Shown: in pieces, positions 10,986-21,729 of the stretch | How positions within the stretch are numbered: the stretch's first letter is position 1 | Layout: each line of letters opens with the position of its first letter | NCBI GenBank assembly: GCA_963575745.1 | Contig: CAUYUJ010019948.1 | Span: forward strand, 391,918-455,917 | DNA: 64,000 nt | Direction: 5' to 3' | DNA from: Prorocentrum cordatum | Taxonomy: Eukaryota > Sar > Dinophyceae > Prorocentrales > Prorocentraceae | Program-made: the position numbers and the translations under genes | The notes under the pieces: model-generated | Databases searched by the model: none | The model's input: the letters and a program-made list of their open reading frames with translations, nothing else | What the model was told of the DNA's origin: nothing

Positions 10986-11364
10986 ACGAAGCAGATGCGC
11001 AGAGTAGCACATCCATCATCGGATCGCGGATGCAGCTCGACCAGCTCGCGTGTTTGTTTTAGCTGGTCGCCCAGCCATTTCAGGCCGGCGTGCGCCGAGC
11101 CCACAGACGCGCTTGAGTCGCTTGCGCGCGCAGGAAGACACACCACAGCAAGGTGGTTATACCTCCCAAGTGCCCGTCTCTTCCCCTTCTGAACTCATCT
11201 GCATTCCTCGTCCTCGTAGTCATCGTCATCGATAATCCTCCTCATGGCCTCCATCATCCTCATCCTCCTTCACTTCCACATCCCCATCATCCTCCTCATT
11301 CTTGGCTTTTTCACGGGAACGATCTTATCAGTCTGGCGGTGTGGGTCTGTGCGCGCTTCGCTCT

Positions 11365-11500
11365 TCCAACGCTCGTCAGACGCTGGTCCGACGCTCGTCA
11401 GACGTTGGTCCGACGCTCGTCAGACGTTGCTCCGACGCTCGTCAGACGTTGCTCCGACGCTCGTCAGACGTTGCTCCGACGCTGGTCCGACGTGGAGGCG
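11365..11500 (-). repeat. 11-base repeat array, inverted relative to 5.8-6.0 kb
   Basis: Alternating GCTCGTCAGAC and GYTGGTCCGAC units, about 11 in all. The first is the reverse complement of the unit at 5839. All three frames are open through it because 11 is not a multiple of three. Confidence 0.8.
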
Positions 11501-12192
11501 CGTTGCTGTTGCTTTTCGCCAATTGGAGACGCTCTGTGCAGTCCTTATCGCCACCGCTGGATCGGCCTCGACGTGTAAATCGAAATCATACTACGCTTCA
11601 GGCGATGTCGGAGCGTCGGTTCTGTGTGGACAGCTGTGGGGCATATGGTTAGGACGATGGTGATGATGAGTATTAGAAGGATACGTGCCGAATCAAAGAG
11701 GCGAGGAAGAGGAGCGTGGACGCATATGATGATGCTGATTAGCAATATGTAATCACAATTGCGATGGTGGATCGAGCAACGAAGAGTAACACATCAATAC
11801 AAATCTGAAAATGATGGTGATACTGATTGTGAGAGAGGGTATACGGAACACGTCCGATGTGCACGAAACAACTAGCATGACATCAACGACGGGGGATCAC
11901 GCGCAATACACAGAGAACACGAAGGAACTGATTTGGGATGAATGACACGTCGACGATCAGAGCCGCGAGGGATGGAAGAGTATAGGCGGCTGCCGACGAG
12001 GACAAGGAACTATTCGTAATAGTGACGAGGCAAGTGAGGAAATCATGAGATGCACGTGACGGGGAGGATGACGGTCAGGGGGAGGATCATGAGGAGGATG
12101 AGGACACGATTGACATCGCCTATGGTTGAGGTGCCCGTCTGCAGGCATCTCGGCACAGACCAGACACCCGACCCTCGACCAATAAACCAAAC
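11500..12192. other. No gene recognised
   Basis: Moderately AT-rich sequence with short, mutually overlapping frames; no motif or family seen. Confidence 0.4.
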
Positions 12193-13013
12193 ATGGACAA
12201 GGGAGGCCATGACGGCGAGCCCAAACAGATCAGGAAACGGCCCCGTAGCCCCGACGACTGCATTGAAAACGATGATGGACTCGAGCCGCAGCCAGCGCCG
12301 AAGCCGAACGAGACCAGGCTTGTCGAATGTAAGTTTGTCCAGCCCCCCTCTAATATAAGCATGTAGGTGCCCACTGCCCCCCCGTCGGTCTCAAGTAACA
12401 GAGGGGGAGCAGCGGGAAACCTACATGGTTGCATCAGGGGGGCGGGGCGAAACCACCCCAAGCCCACGCGAGGCAGCAGTGCACCCTCGACATGCACGAG
12501 GAGAATCGCGAGCGCATTGCTGACAGCGCTGAGGGGGCACAGCCAAGCACCATTGCCGATGCAGCGATGGGGCCGATCGAGCCCACCGCCAGGCCGATTG
12601 TGCGTGGCCGCTCGTTTCACCTTCACATGCAAAGCGTAGCAAGAATCTCAATAATGCCAGTTGCCTCCCCCTGATAGTATATGTTAAATGAACCCGCTCC
12701 CATGGCCTCCCCCTCTCCCCCTCCATCTGACTCGCCATCACCCGTTTCCGCTCGTCTCCTTTCTTTTCCCCCACCCCTTGTCCACATGCATCCCTGTCAT
12801 GCTCCAAAGTCACCCCGATCACGATCTCCCTCGTTCGCCCGTGTGCACTCCAGTACTCCAGTGGCAGGTGACATCATGCAGTATCGAGGTTCAACGTCTG
12901 TTCTTTTTCCCAATGGTGTTCCCAATGGTCTGGAGGAGATCCAGTGGCCTGCAGAGATGCCACGCGAGCGTCTGGAGCCAGCCTGGGCAATCCCACCAGC
13001 CCTTTGGGCGTGA
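12193..13013 (+). CDS. Possible three-exon small hypothetical gene (139 aa)
   Basis: Proposed exons 12193-12317, 12473-12635 and 12882-13013 sum to 140 codons and join without a stop. Intron 1 uses a GC donor (ACCAG before GCTTGTCG) and an AG acceptor before G, the pattern common in dinoflagellates. Intron 2 begins GTAGCAAG and ends ATCATGCAG. The product starts MDKGGHDGEPKQIRKRPRSP, has a helical stretch (MHEENRERIADSAEGAQ) and ends PAWAIPPALWA. No family recognised. Splice sites were chosen by eye; exon 3 is the least certain. Confidence 0.35.
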
Positions 13014-13204
13014 ATGGTTTAGGGAGCTCTCTCTGTCCTCAACCCCCCTTCTTCCCCTTCGGGGAGGGGTTTACCCCTCCCCCTACCCCCTCCCCCTGGG
13101 CCTGGAGAGGGGGTCCGGCGGGTCGTCAGGGGGGTCAATTTCGACTCCTGGGAGGGCTAAAAAACGACACCCCTCACGAGGATTCTGCCCCCGACGGGGG
13201 GACC

Positions 13205-13385
13205 GAGAAAAACACCTCTCCTCTTCTTTGAAACTAAAATCATTGATTTTACGACGGTTTCGGCCCCATTTTGGCCTTCTGAGGGGGCAGCGCTCCTCTT
13301 CCTTGATATCAAACTCATTGATTTTACTAAGGTTTTGGGCTCAGTTTGTCCTTCTCAGGGGGTAGCGCCCATTTGCGCTTCTGAG
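13205..13385. repeat. Imperfect 85-90 base tandem duplication
   Basis: Two copies of a unit containing TCATTGATTTTAC, GGTTT, a GGCC or GTCC step, CTTCTSAGGGGG and AGCGC. Confidence 0.65.
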
Positions 13386-13388
13386 GAG

Positions 13389-13604
13389 GTCGCAAGAGGC
13401 CCCAAGATGGCCCCAAGAGGCCCCCAGGAGGCTCCTAAGAGGCCTCCAAGAGGCCCCCAAGAGGCCCCCAAGAGGCCCCAAGAGGCCCCCAAGAGGCCCC
13501 CAAGAGGCCCCCAAGAGGCCCCCAAGAGGCCCCAAGAGGCCCCCAAGAAGAGGCCCCCAAGAGGCCCCCAAGAGGCCCAAGAGGCCCCCAAGAGGCCCCA
13601 CGAG
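13389..13604. repeat. (CCCCCAAGAGG)n minisatellite
   Basis: Near-perfect 10-12 base units with small length changes; about 18 copies. Confidence 0.9.
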
Positions 13605-14010
13605 GAGCCCGAACGACTCACACCAGGACGAGGGGCCCGAACGACTCACACCACGAAGAGCCCGAACGACTCACACCAGAAGGAGGGGCCCGAACGACTC
13701 ACACCAGGACGAGGCGCCCGAACGACTCACACCACGAGGAGCCCGAACGACTCACACCACGACGCGGGCCCCGAACGACTCACACCACGAGGAGCCCGAA
13801 CGAGTCACACCAGGAGGAGGGGCCCGAACGACTCACACCAGGACGAGGGGCCCGAACAACTCACACCACGAGAAGCCCGAACGACTCACACCAGGACGAA
13901 GAGCCCGAACGACTCACACCACGAAGAGCCCGAACGACTCACACCAGGAAGAAGGGCCCGAACGACTCACACCAGGACGAGAAACCCCAAACGACTCAAA
14001 CCACGAGGAG
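13605..14010. repeat. Minisatellite with core GCCCGAACGACTCACACCA
   Basis: About 14 units, each the 19-base core plus a variable GGA/CGA linker, for a period of about 24-32. Confidence 0.9.
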
Positions 14011-14277
14011 CGCTTTCTCTCCCTCCTCCTCCGCCTCGTCCTTCTCCCGCTCCCCCCACAAGGAGGATGTACAAGGAGGCGGGAGGAAGGAGGAACAGGG
14101 GAGATATGCGGGGCCAAGCGGACACACGCCTGAATTATCCCGGCAAAGCAACCTAACATCGATGTGTAGGAGCATATCTGGAAGCATTCCCCTTAAGATT
14201 CGGATGAGAATCCAGTTGTAGAATTCTGCTGTTCTCGCAGTCGTAGTCGCATTCGCGATGACAGTCGCAGTGGCAAC

Positions 14278-15420
14278 GGCAGTCGCAGTCACAGCCTCAG
14301 CCTCAGCCTGCCTCAGCCTCAGCCTCAGCCTGCCTCAGCCTCAGCCTGCCTCAGCCTCAGCCTGCCAGCCTCAGCATCAGTCTGCCTTCAGCCTCGGCCT
14401 CAGCCTCAGCCTGCCTCAGCCTCAGCCTGCATCAGCCTCAGCCTCAGCCTCAGCCTGCCTCAGCATCAGCCTGCCAGCCTCAGCCTCAGCCTCAGCCTCA
14501 GCCTCAGCCTCAGCCTGCAGCCTCGGCCTCAGCCTCAGCCTGCCTCAGCCTCAGCCTCAGCCTCAGCCTCAGCCTCAGCCTGCCTCAGCCTCAGCCTGCA
14601 TCAGCCTCAGCCTCAGCCTCAGCCTGCCTCAGCCTCAGCCCTCAGCCTCAGCCTCAGCCTCAGCCTCAGCCTGCCTCAGCCTCAGCCTCAGCCTCAGCCT
14701 CAGTCTGCCTTCAGCCTCGCCTCAGCCTCAGCCTGCAGCCTCAGCCTCAGCCTCAGCCTGCCTCAGCCTCAGCCTCAGCCTCAGCCTGCCTCAGCCTCAG
14801 CCTCAGCCTCAGCCTCAGCCTGCAGCCTCAGCCTCAGCCTCAGCCTCAGCCTCAGCCTCAGCCTGCCTCAGCCTGCAGCCTCAGCCTCAGCCTCAGCCTC
14901 AGCCTCAGCCTCAGCCTCAGCCTCAGCCTGCAGCCTCAGCCTCAGTCTGCCTTCAGCCTCGGCCTCCTCAGCCTGCCTCAGCCTCAGCCTGCCTCAGCCT
15001 CAGCCTCAGCCTCAGCCTGCCTCAGCCTCAGCCTGCCTCAGCCTCAGCCTCAGCCTGCCTTCAGCCTCAGCCTCAGCCTGCTTCAGCCTCAGCCTCAGTC
15101 TGCCTTCAGCCTCGGCCTCAGCCTCAGCCTGCAGCCTCAGCCTCAGCCTCAGCCTCAGCCTCAGCCTCAGCCTCAGCCTGCCTCAGCCTGCCTCAGCCTC
15201 AGCCTCAGCCTCAGCCTCAGCCTGCCTCAGCCTCAGCCTGCATCAGCCTCAGCCTCAGCCTCAGCCTGCCTCAGCATCAGCCTCAGCCTCAGCCTGCCTC
15301 AGCCTCAGCCTCAGCCTCAGCCTGCTCAGCCTCAGCCTCAGTCTGCCTTCAGCCTCGGCCTCAGCCTCAGCCTGCCTCAGCCTCAGCCTGCCTCAGCCTC
15401 AGCCTCAGCCTGCCTCAGCA
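14278..15420. repeat. 1.1-kb (CAGCCT)n array
   Basis: Hexamer CAGCCT with recurrent GCCT, GCAGC and TTCAGCCTCGGCCT interruptions that recur as larger blocks. The long open frame through it is a result of the hexamer. Confidence 0.95.
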
Positions 15421-15840
15421 TTCAAAATGTGGCCCGGGAATGGAGTTCTGGGAACTCGAAGAACACGAAGTGGCCTACAGTTGGCTCCGGGCATTCAAAA
15501 TCATGCCCAGGAATGGAGTTCTGGGAACTCGAAGAGCACGAAGTGGCCTACAGTTGGCTCCGGGCATCCAAAATGTGGCCCGGGAATGGAGTTCTGGGAA
15601 ATCGAAGAGCACGAAGTGGCCTACAGTTGGCTCCGGGCATCCAAAATGTGGCCCGGGAATGGAGTTCTGGGAAATCGAAGAGCACGAAGTGGCCTACAGT
15701 TGGCTCCGGGCATCCAAAATGTGGCCCGGGAATGGAGTTCTGGGAAATCGAAGAGCACGAAGTGGCCTACAGTTAGCTCCGGGCTTCCAAAATGTGGCCC
15801 GGGAATGGAGTTCTGGGAAATCGAAAAGCACGAAGTGTGT
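15421..15840. repeat. 73-base tandem repeat, about 5.7 copies
   Basis: The step from one TGGAGTTCTG to the next is exactly 73 bases (15441, 15514, 15587, 15660). Core CCCGGGAATGGAGTTCTGGG. Copies 1-2 have ACTCGAAGA where later ones have AATCGAAGA. Confidence 0.95.
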
Positions 15841-16063
15841 GACTGTATGCGAAAAACGATCCCCCCCGGCAAACCCCAACAGCCCCCCAACTGCCACCCA
15901 ACTGCCCCCAACGGCTGCCCAGACCCCCCTGTGGAGTAATGTTGAAGTAATGTTGAAGTAATGTGCTGCTCTCTTTTTAGCCCATTAGAAACCTATCAGT
16001 CTTCGATGTTAGGTAAGAAAAACACGACTGCCGGCATGCTTCGCAAGAGTTGCTGTTGTGAGA

Positions 16064-16089
16064 TGGGTTGGTGGGGATACGCGAAGCGT
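16064..16089. repeat. Dispersed motif ending ACGCGAAGCGT (copy 1)
   Basis: TGGGTTGGTGGGGATACGCG followed by AAGCGT. Near-identical motifs occur at 25550-25575 and 26617-26637. Confidence 0.7.
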
Positions 16090-16318
16090 AAAGATTTTTT
16101 CCCGAACGCGCAGCAAGCTCGCAGCAGCACCAGCAGCAGCAGCAGCGCGAGCAGCAGCCTGCCCCGACCTCGGACCCGAGCCATATGAGCCAGTCCGTGA
16201 GCTGACGGATGCAGCGTTGGCGTCCATGTTTGGCGATCGACACGACCAAACAAGATCGGGGAGCCGAGTGGATAAACATGTTGTATGCGTAGCACCCATC
16301 AAATGCAGATGAGATTGC

Positions 16319-16870
16319 GGAGGGGTGGGGGCGTCGGCAATCTGCGAGACTCTGGAGAAGCCCGCCGCAGGCGCAAACGTTTCACAAAGCATGCAACGAG
16401 CCCGCCGCAAACGCCATTTTTGCGTTAAGCCAATGTGGGTAGGGCGCGGGTTGGTCGCGCATGGGTCGCAACTGGGTCGCGGGTGCGTCGCGGATGGGTC
16501 GCGGGGTGGGTCGCGGGTGGGTCGCGGGGTGGGTCGCGGGTGGGTCGCCAATGGGTCGCGGGTGGATCGCTGGTGGGTCGCGGATGGGTTGCGGGGTGGG
16601 TCGCGGGATGACTCGCGGCTGGGTCGCGGGGGTGGGTCGCGGGTTGGGTCGCGGGGTGGGTCGCGGGTGGGTCGCGGGGCGGGTCGCGGGGTGGGTAGCG
16701 GGGTGGGTCGCGGGGTGCGTCGCGGGGTGGGTCGCGGGTGGGTCGCGGGGAGGACGACGACAACAAACAGACACCAACAACGCAGCAAACAGAATCCCCA
16801 CCACGGATCCCCACAGCCACGCACCCAGGGACAATGAATGAACGTTCGGCCCCCTCACTCTGATACTCAC
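16319..16870 (-). repeat. Introner-like repeat (copy 2, opposite orientation)
   Basis: Read on the minus strand it starts GTGAGTATCAGAGTG at 16870 and contains TGGGTGCGTGGCTG, GTGGTGGGGATTCT, the GCGACCCACC minisatellite (16437-16757) and CCCACATTGG, then GACGCCCCC. All are in the same order as intron 1 of the gene at 3861-5588. The GTGAGT at its edge could be a splice donor. No confident flanking exon is seen; 16090-16300 on the minus strand has an Ala/Gln-rich open frame that could be one. Confidence 0.6.
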
Positions 16871-16879
16871 CACTCTCCC

Positions 16880-17570
16880 ACAACTTCCCCGCCCCAGAAA
16901 TACGTTGAATGTAGTGTCCCTTTCCCACTTCCCTCGCGTCCTCCTCACCAACCCCCTTCTCCTGATCCCCCTTTCCTCACTCTTGCTCCTCCTTCTCCTC
17001 CTTTTCCTCCTCCTCCCTCTTCTTCCTCATCATCCTGCTCCTCCTCATGTTTCTCTTTCTCCTCCCTCGTCCTCCCTGCTGCACCTCGTCCCTTCTCCCT
17101 CCTCCTCGTCTGCTCTTCCTCATCCTGCGCCTTGCATGCGAGCGCATGAAACTGAAAACAATCAAGCAGAATGTTAATGTTTGGATGGTCGTTTCGCATG
17201 CGTCCCCGAGGATTGTTGTAGACACGTACGTTGCATCGCATTGACGCATCTCGTCAACCAAGTAATTGTCTTCCTGGAATAACAACGCTGAGAAGCCGCG
17301 CAACGCAACGCGTTCGCAAAACATGTCGTTGGAATGTTTGCGTTGTCTAAAACATATAAGGATGAAACATTATATTGGTAGTTTGCATTCCCCCCTGGGC
17401 GCGGCACATGTGTTTGGCCCGATTGTTGGAACAAGTCGCGTTCAGTGTGCGAGTAAGCTAATAACCTTGCCTGAAGCGCTTTGGCATCATCATCCTGGTC
17501 TATCCATCATATCATGATACCAACATATTTTTAAGACCTAACACGGATAGATCCGCCATGCCGATTCTAA
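16880..17570. other. Low-complexity then unassigned
   Basis: 16900-17130 is CCT/TTC-rich. 17130-17570 has short frames on both strands with no motif. No gene claimed. Confidence 0.4.
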
Positions 17571-17573
17571 CTG

Positions 17574-19080
17574 TTAGATCCCCTGAACCTCTGGGTCCGC
17601 GGGGACGCCGTCCGGCCCAGCAGCCTTGCGCCCCTTCAGCTGCTTGATGGCTTTCAGCACTCGATCATATCCAGGCGCAGAGAAATCAACCCGGCCTTGG
17701 TCCAAAGGCTGCAACAGCGCGAGACCGGCTTCCACAGCCTCGCTGCAAAGGGGCCTCTGTATGTTCAGCACCTGCTCGAAATGCGACGCCATGTCTGCGA
17801 GATGCTGCAGCGTGCCTCTGACACGGTGCGCCACTGGGGCACGAGGGAGAGCGCCCAGCTGCCTGGACATGTCGCGAACGCCAGCGAAAACGACAGCGTA
17901 GTCATGACGATCAGCTGCGTCTGACACATCTTGCGCCATAGAAGCCCACCAGTCGTTCGCCATCCTCCGCACGGTGGCCCTGTTGCCACGGCAGAGGCGC
18001 TTGAAGGCTAGAGCGTGCCTCGGGTCGCCGCTGGACCGCATGCTGGCGTGAGCCTCCTGCCTCGCCTTGGCCAGCGCCTTCAAAGCCTCTCGGTTCACGA
18101 CCCGCCAGTCAGGCACCCGGCGCTTCGGCTGCTCCCCGAGAGTGCCCACCCCCACCTGCCGCAGAGTGGCGGCCAGCTGCCCGGGCTGGAGGTCTGCACA
18201 CTGAAGTGCCGACACGGCCGCGGCTCGGAAAGCGTCGCCGGCACTTGTCGCAAGCTTGCGCACCTCCAGAACAGGCAGAGGCCGTGGCGCCTCGGGCACA
18301 GGAGCAGCCCCAGAATGGGTCAAGTGCCGCCGCGGCTTCTGGCGCAACGTGGCCACTCCAAGCGCGTGGTCTGACTCAACCTCTACACCCGGGTACGTGC
18401 GCACGTTGGTAAAGATGTCGGCGTCACACGTCCGAACCAATGCAAAATCGATCAGGCCTGCTGTGCGAAATCGAGGATGATACCAAGATGCCTTGCGCGA
18501 CCGTGGATGGCGAAAAAAGGTACTCATGATCCGAATGCCTCGGGCCCGACAGAAATTCAGCATGCGCTCGCCGTTGGCATTGCACCGGCCCAAACCGTGA
18601 AGGCCGAGGACATCATCTGGTCCCGCTGCGCTCCCGACGCGGCTGTTGAAGTCACCGAAGACGAAATCGATGCCACGCAGCCCGCAGCGCCTCCCAGAAC
18701 ACGTCAAGCTCCTCGTCGGTGGCCTTGCAGGTGGGTCCGTACACCGAGAAGATGGAGAAACGGCCCTCCTTTCCACCCAGCTGCAACGAGCACTGCAGAA
18801 TACGATCACTGGCATGCCCATGAGACTGCGAGCCGGCCGCCGCCCAGGCGGACGACGCCTCCGGCGACAGCAGAATGGCGACCCCGCCCTGCGACCCGGA
18901 AGATTGAGCAATAAGTGTGAAACCGTCCTCGTACCTGTGGGTGCCCTTCATGTCCAACCTGACCTCCGACAGACAAAGAGCATGTAGCAAATGTTGCTGC
19001 ATCCGCGCCTTCAAGAGTTCTAATTTGAGCATGCCGCCCTCCTCGATACCGTCAGGCGACAATTCACAGCGCATCCGCAA
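17574..19080 (-). pseudogene. Non-LTR retrotransposon, AP-endonuclease half
   Basis: Frame 18652-19080 holds LCLSEVRLDMKGTHRYEDGF (catalytic Glu), GGVAILLSPEA and FSIFSVYGPT. A one-base shift near 18700 moves to frame 17574-18911 with GIDFVFGDFNSRVG (the GDFN metal and phosphate site), ASWYHPRFRTAGLIDFALV and VEVESDHALGVATL (the SDH site). These are the exonuclease-endonuclease-phosphatase family motifs. A linker of about 270 residues follows and ends KQLKGRKAAGPDGVPAD, the usual lead-in to non-LTR RT, then stops. RT itself is absent, so this is a 3'-truncated and frameshifted relic. Confidence 0.75.
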
Positions 19081-19238
19081 CCAATACGGTACTCAAGTAA
19101 ACGATGTCTCCAAAGTGATGCCGAAGAAGGCCCGCTCTCTGTCAGCCCTGCGCGTGTGCAGAACCTCATTCGCGTTCCCGGGCGACCCAGCATCGGATGC
19201 GTCGAAGAAACTCTAGAAACCGAGAACATGACTGACTA

Positions 19239-19465
19239 CATATAGAAGTAGCTGATGTGAATGCGGCTGATCGGGCCACAAACACTCGTCGCCGAGGACG
19301 CGACGGCACCGCGCGGCCAGGGCCGCGAAGGGGCACCACCACGAGGGCCCTCGGCCGGGACGTATTTGTATACAGGTTGATTCCCGCGCACTTCCCAATG
19401 GAGATCGTGAAACAAAATATGCTGTGCGCCCGCGCCCCGCACGGTCTGGATGTTGTATATGCTGC
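19239..19465 (-). repeat. Sequence shared with the ubiquitin-fragment tail (copy B)
   Basis: On the minus strand: TACAACATCCAGACC, then GTGCGGGGCGCGGG, and about 70 bases later AACCTGTATACAAATACGTC followed by CCGGCCG. The same blocks occur in the same order after residue 62 of the ubiquitin fragment (19890-19995). Confidence 0.6.
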
Positions 19466-19879
19466 CTTGAAAGCCCGTGACCGAGCATCGGCTGTACAAA
19501 AATACGACTGCGAGTCGAGCGAATTCAAGCAAATTCTTGCGAGTGGATGAACACAGCCATCGGTAGTCACCTGCGGCAGTGGGGTATCCGTAGGCCAGCC
19601 CGCCGTCTCACGGCAGCCCTCTCACGACCAGCACCCCGCCATTCAATCCGCCTATCCGGCGTCATCAAGAGGACGGCCCGCTGGTGGAACGTAGGGAATC
19701 AAAGACCCCTAGCCAGGGGTCGAGGGGAGACAATGGCATAAGCTGGCTTTATAGGTCTCCGCACCTGCAAGCTCCCGCGCCTGGCATCGCAACCACCCGC
19801 CAATGCAACTCCAACACAAGGGACTGGCTCATGAAGGAGTGTCACCGAGGGACCCGCAAAGCTCGATGATCCAGGGACC

Positions 19880-20172
19880 ATGGTGGAGCACAGCGGGAAA
19901 CCCCGCGGCCGGGACGTATTTGTAAAACAGGTTAATACCCGGTCCCAGCTATTGTGGGACCCCGCGCCCCGCGCCCCGCACGGGGTCTGGATGTTGTAGT
20001 CCGTAAGCGTGCGACTATCCTCCAGTTGCTTGCTGCCGTAAATCAGGCGTTGCTGGGCAGGGGAGATGTCCTGGGAGTCCTGGATGTTCGCTCTAACGTC
20101 CTCGATCGTGTAGTTGGCCGCCACGTTGAGCACGATGGTCTTCCCCGTCAGCGTTTTGACAAAAATCTGCAT
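19880..20172 (-). pseudogene. Ubiquitin fragment, truncated after Q62
   Basis: From ATG at 20172 the frame reads [20 protein letters not shown] and continues to RTLTDYNIQ at 19987. It aligns with ubiquitin residues 1-62 without gaps. K6, K11, L43-I44 and K48 are kept; K27 is R, K29 is N and K33 is S. The last 14 residues of ubiquitin, with K63 and the Gly-Gly needed for conjugation, are absent. After Q62 the frame enters sequence shared with 19239-19465 and stays open to 19699. As read it cannot be a conjugable ubiquitin. A missing C-terminal exon is possible, but no good G donor sits at the junction. Confidence 0.75.
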
Positions 20173-20339
20173 TCCCCCACGGGGCTTCCTGGGACTCGTC
20201 GCACAGCGCTTGCGGGATCGTCCCACCCAACGTGCACGACGGACAAAACGTTCCTGCCTAACTCTAGGCCTGGATGTATCTGCACGGCCTATTTCCGTGG
20301 AGATCACCAGCCATAACATCATCAAAAAAAAAGATGGCC

Positions 20340-21545
20340 GTTGCTGTGGAGATTCGCGCCGACGTCGGCGCTGGCGTCGAGGCTGTGGGAGCTGGCGGCA
20401 TCGCGGGCGGTGGTCTTAGGAGTCGGACTGTGGAGTTGGTCTGTGGGGCGTGGAAGGGCTGCTCGTGAGATCGGCCTGTGAAGTCTGACTATCAATTCGG
20501 GCGGCCGTGGAACCGGTCTATGGGGTCGGACTGCGGCGCGGTCAGTCTGTGGAGTCGGACTGCTGTGAGGTCGGACATTGGCGTCTGACTGCTGGAGTCG
20601 AGCTGTGGGACCGGGCTGTGAGGGCAGGCAGTGGAGTTGCACTGTGGGGTCGGACTGCTGTGCTGGCGTGCCGTCTGCGGCACTGGCGTTGGGACTGGCG
20701 TGGGTGCTGGGGTCGGGACTGGCGGAATCGCTGGTATGAGCACTAGCGTATGTGCAGGCGTCGGTGCTGGTGCTGTCAGTGCTGGCGTCGGGACTGACGC
20801 AGGTGCTGGCGTCGATGCTGGCGCTGGTGCTGTCGTAGGCGCTGGCATCGGTGCCGGCATGGGCGCGGACAGTGGTGCTGACGCCGTCAGCGTTGGAGGT
20901 AGTGCTAGCCTCTGTGCTGGCGTCTGTGCTGGCGTTGGCGCTGGCGCGAGCACCGCATACTGCATGGCGAGGTAAATAGCCACAGACAGGGTGGGTGGCG
21001 GGATTGGAGGACTCCTCGCTGTCGTCGCTTTTGCCGTGGAGTCAGGTTGTGTGGACGAACTGCTGGGGTCGTGCTGTGGAGGCGGACTGTAGGGTCGGAC
21101 TGTGTTTTCGGCCGGAGGAGCCGAACTGTGGCGTCGGTCTGTGGGGCGTGGTAAGGCGGCTCCTAAAGTCGGACTGTGGAGTCGGACTGTTAAGTCGGGC
21201 CGCTGGGGAGTCGCACGGTAGAGTCGGGCTGCTGTGGAGTCGCCTGAGGGGCCCGGCTGCTGTGGAATCGGATTGTGGAGTCGGACTGCTAGGGTCGTGC
21301 TGTGGCGTCGTCCTGCGGGGTCGGCCTGTGGAGCCGTCTTGGGGAGTCGGACTGTTGAGCTCGGTTGTGGGTCGTGGGAGGGCTGCTCGTAGAGTCGGTC
21401 TGTGGAGTCGGGTTGTCGAGTCGGACTGCTGTGGAGTCGGGCTGTGGAGGCGGACAGCTGTGGAGTCGTCTGTGGATCTGAGCTGTTGCGGAGACGGGCT
21501 GGTGCTGGCGTCGCTGTTGTCGATGCTGTCGCAGGTGCCGGCATC
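20340..21545. repeat. Degenerate minisatellites (GTGGAGTCGGACT and GGCGTCGGTGCT types)
   Basis: 20400-20690 and 21030-21480 consist of diverged 12-18 base units around GTGGAGTCGGACTG. 20690-20960 consists of 12-15 base units around GCTGGCGTCGGTGCTG. Long Pro/Ala/Thr- or Gly/Val-rich open frames here come from the repeats. Confidence 0.75.
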
Positions 21546-21553
21546 GGTTGGCG

Positions 21554-21711
21554 GCGCGCAAAAGGGGGTAGGGGGAGGGGGGAAGGCTTCTTAGAAGCAC
21601 CCTGCTTCTTAGAAGGCCTCGGCCTTACGTTTATAGAGAAGGCCCGCGCCTTCTAAGAAGCAGGGGTGCTTCTAAGAAGCCTTCCCCCCTCCCCCTACCC
21701 CCCTCTGCGCG
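21554..21711. mobile_element. Foldback (MITE-like) element with about 60-base inverted arms
   Basis: Left arm 21554-21615 (GCGCGCAAAAGGGGGTAGGG onward to CTTCTTAGAAGG) is complementary to right arm 21646-21711 (CCTTCTAAGAAG to CCCCCCTCTGCGCG), with one or two bulges. The loop is about 30 bases. The complementarity also holds a smaller palindrome, CTTCTTAGAAG. No coding capacity and no clear target-site duplication. It sits between two minisatellites. Confidence 0.75.
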
Positions 21712-21729
21712 TTGCCGAATCGGTGCTGC

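Noticed and set aside
13335-14156. 273-codon plus-strand frame rich in Lys/Pro/Thr/His
   Set aside because: Entirely explained by two minisatellites; frame openness follows from unit composition.
14258-15961. 567-codon plus-strand open frame
   Set aside because: Produced by the CAGCCT hexamer and the 73-base repeat; no non-repeat coding signal.
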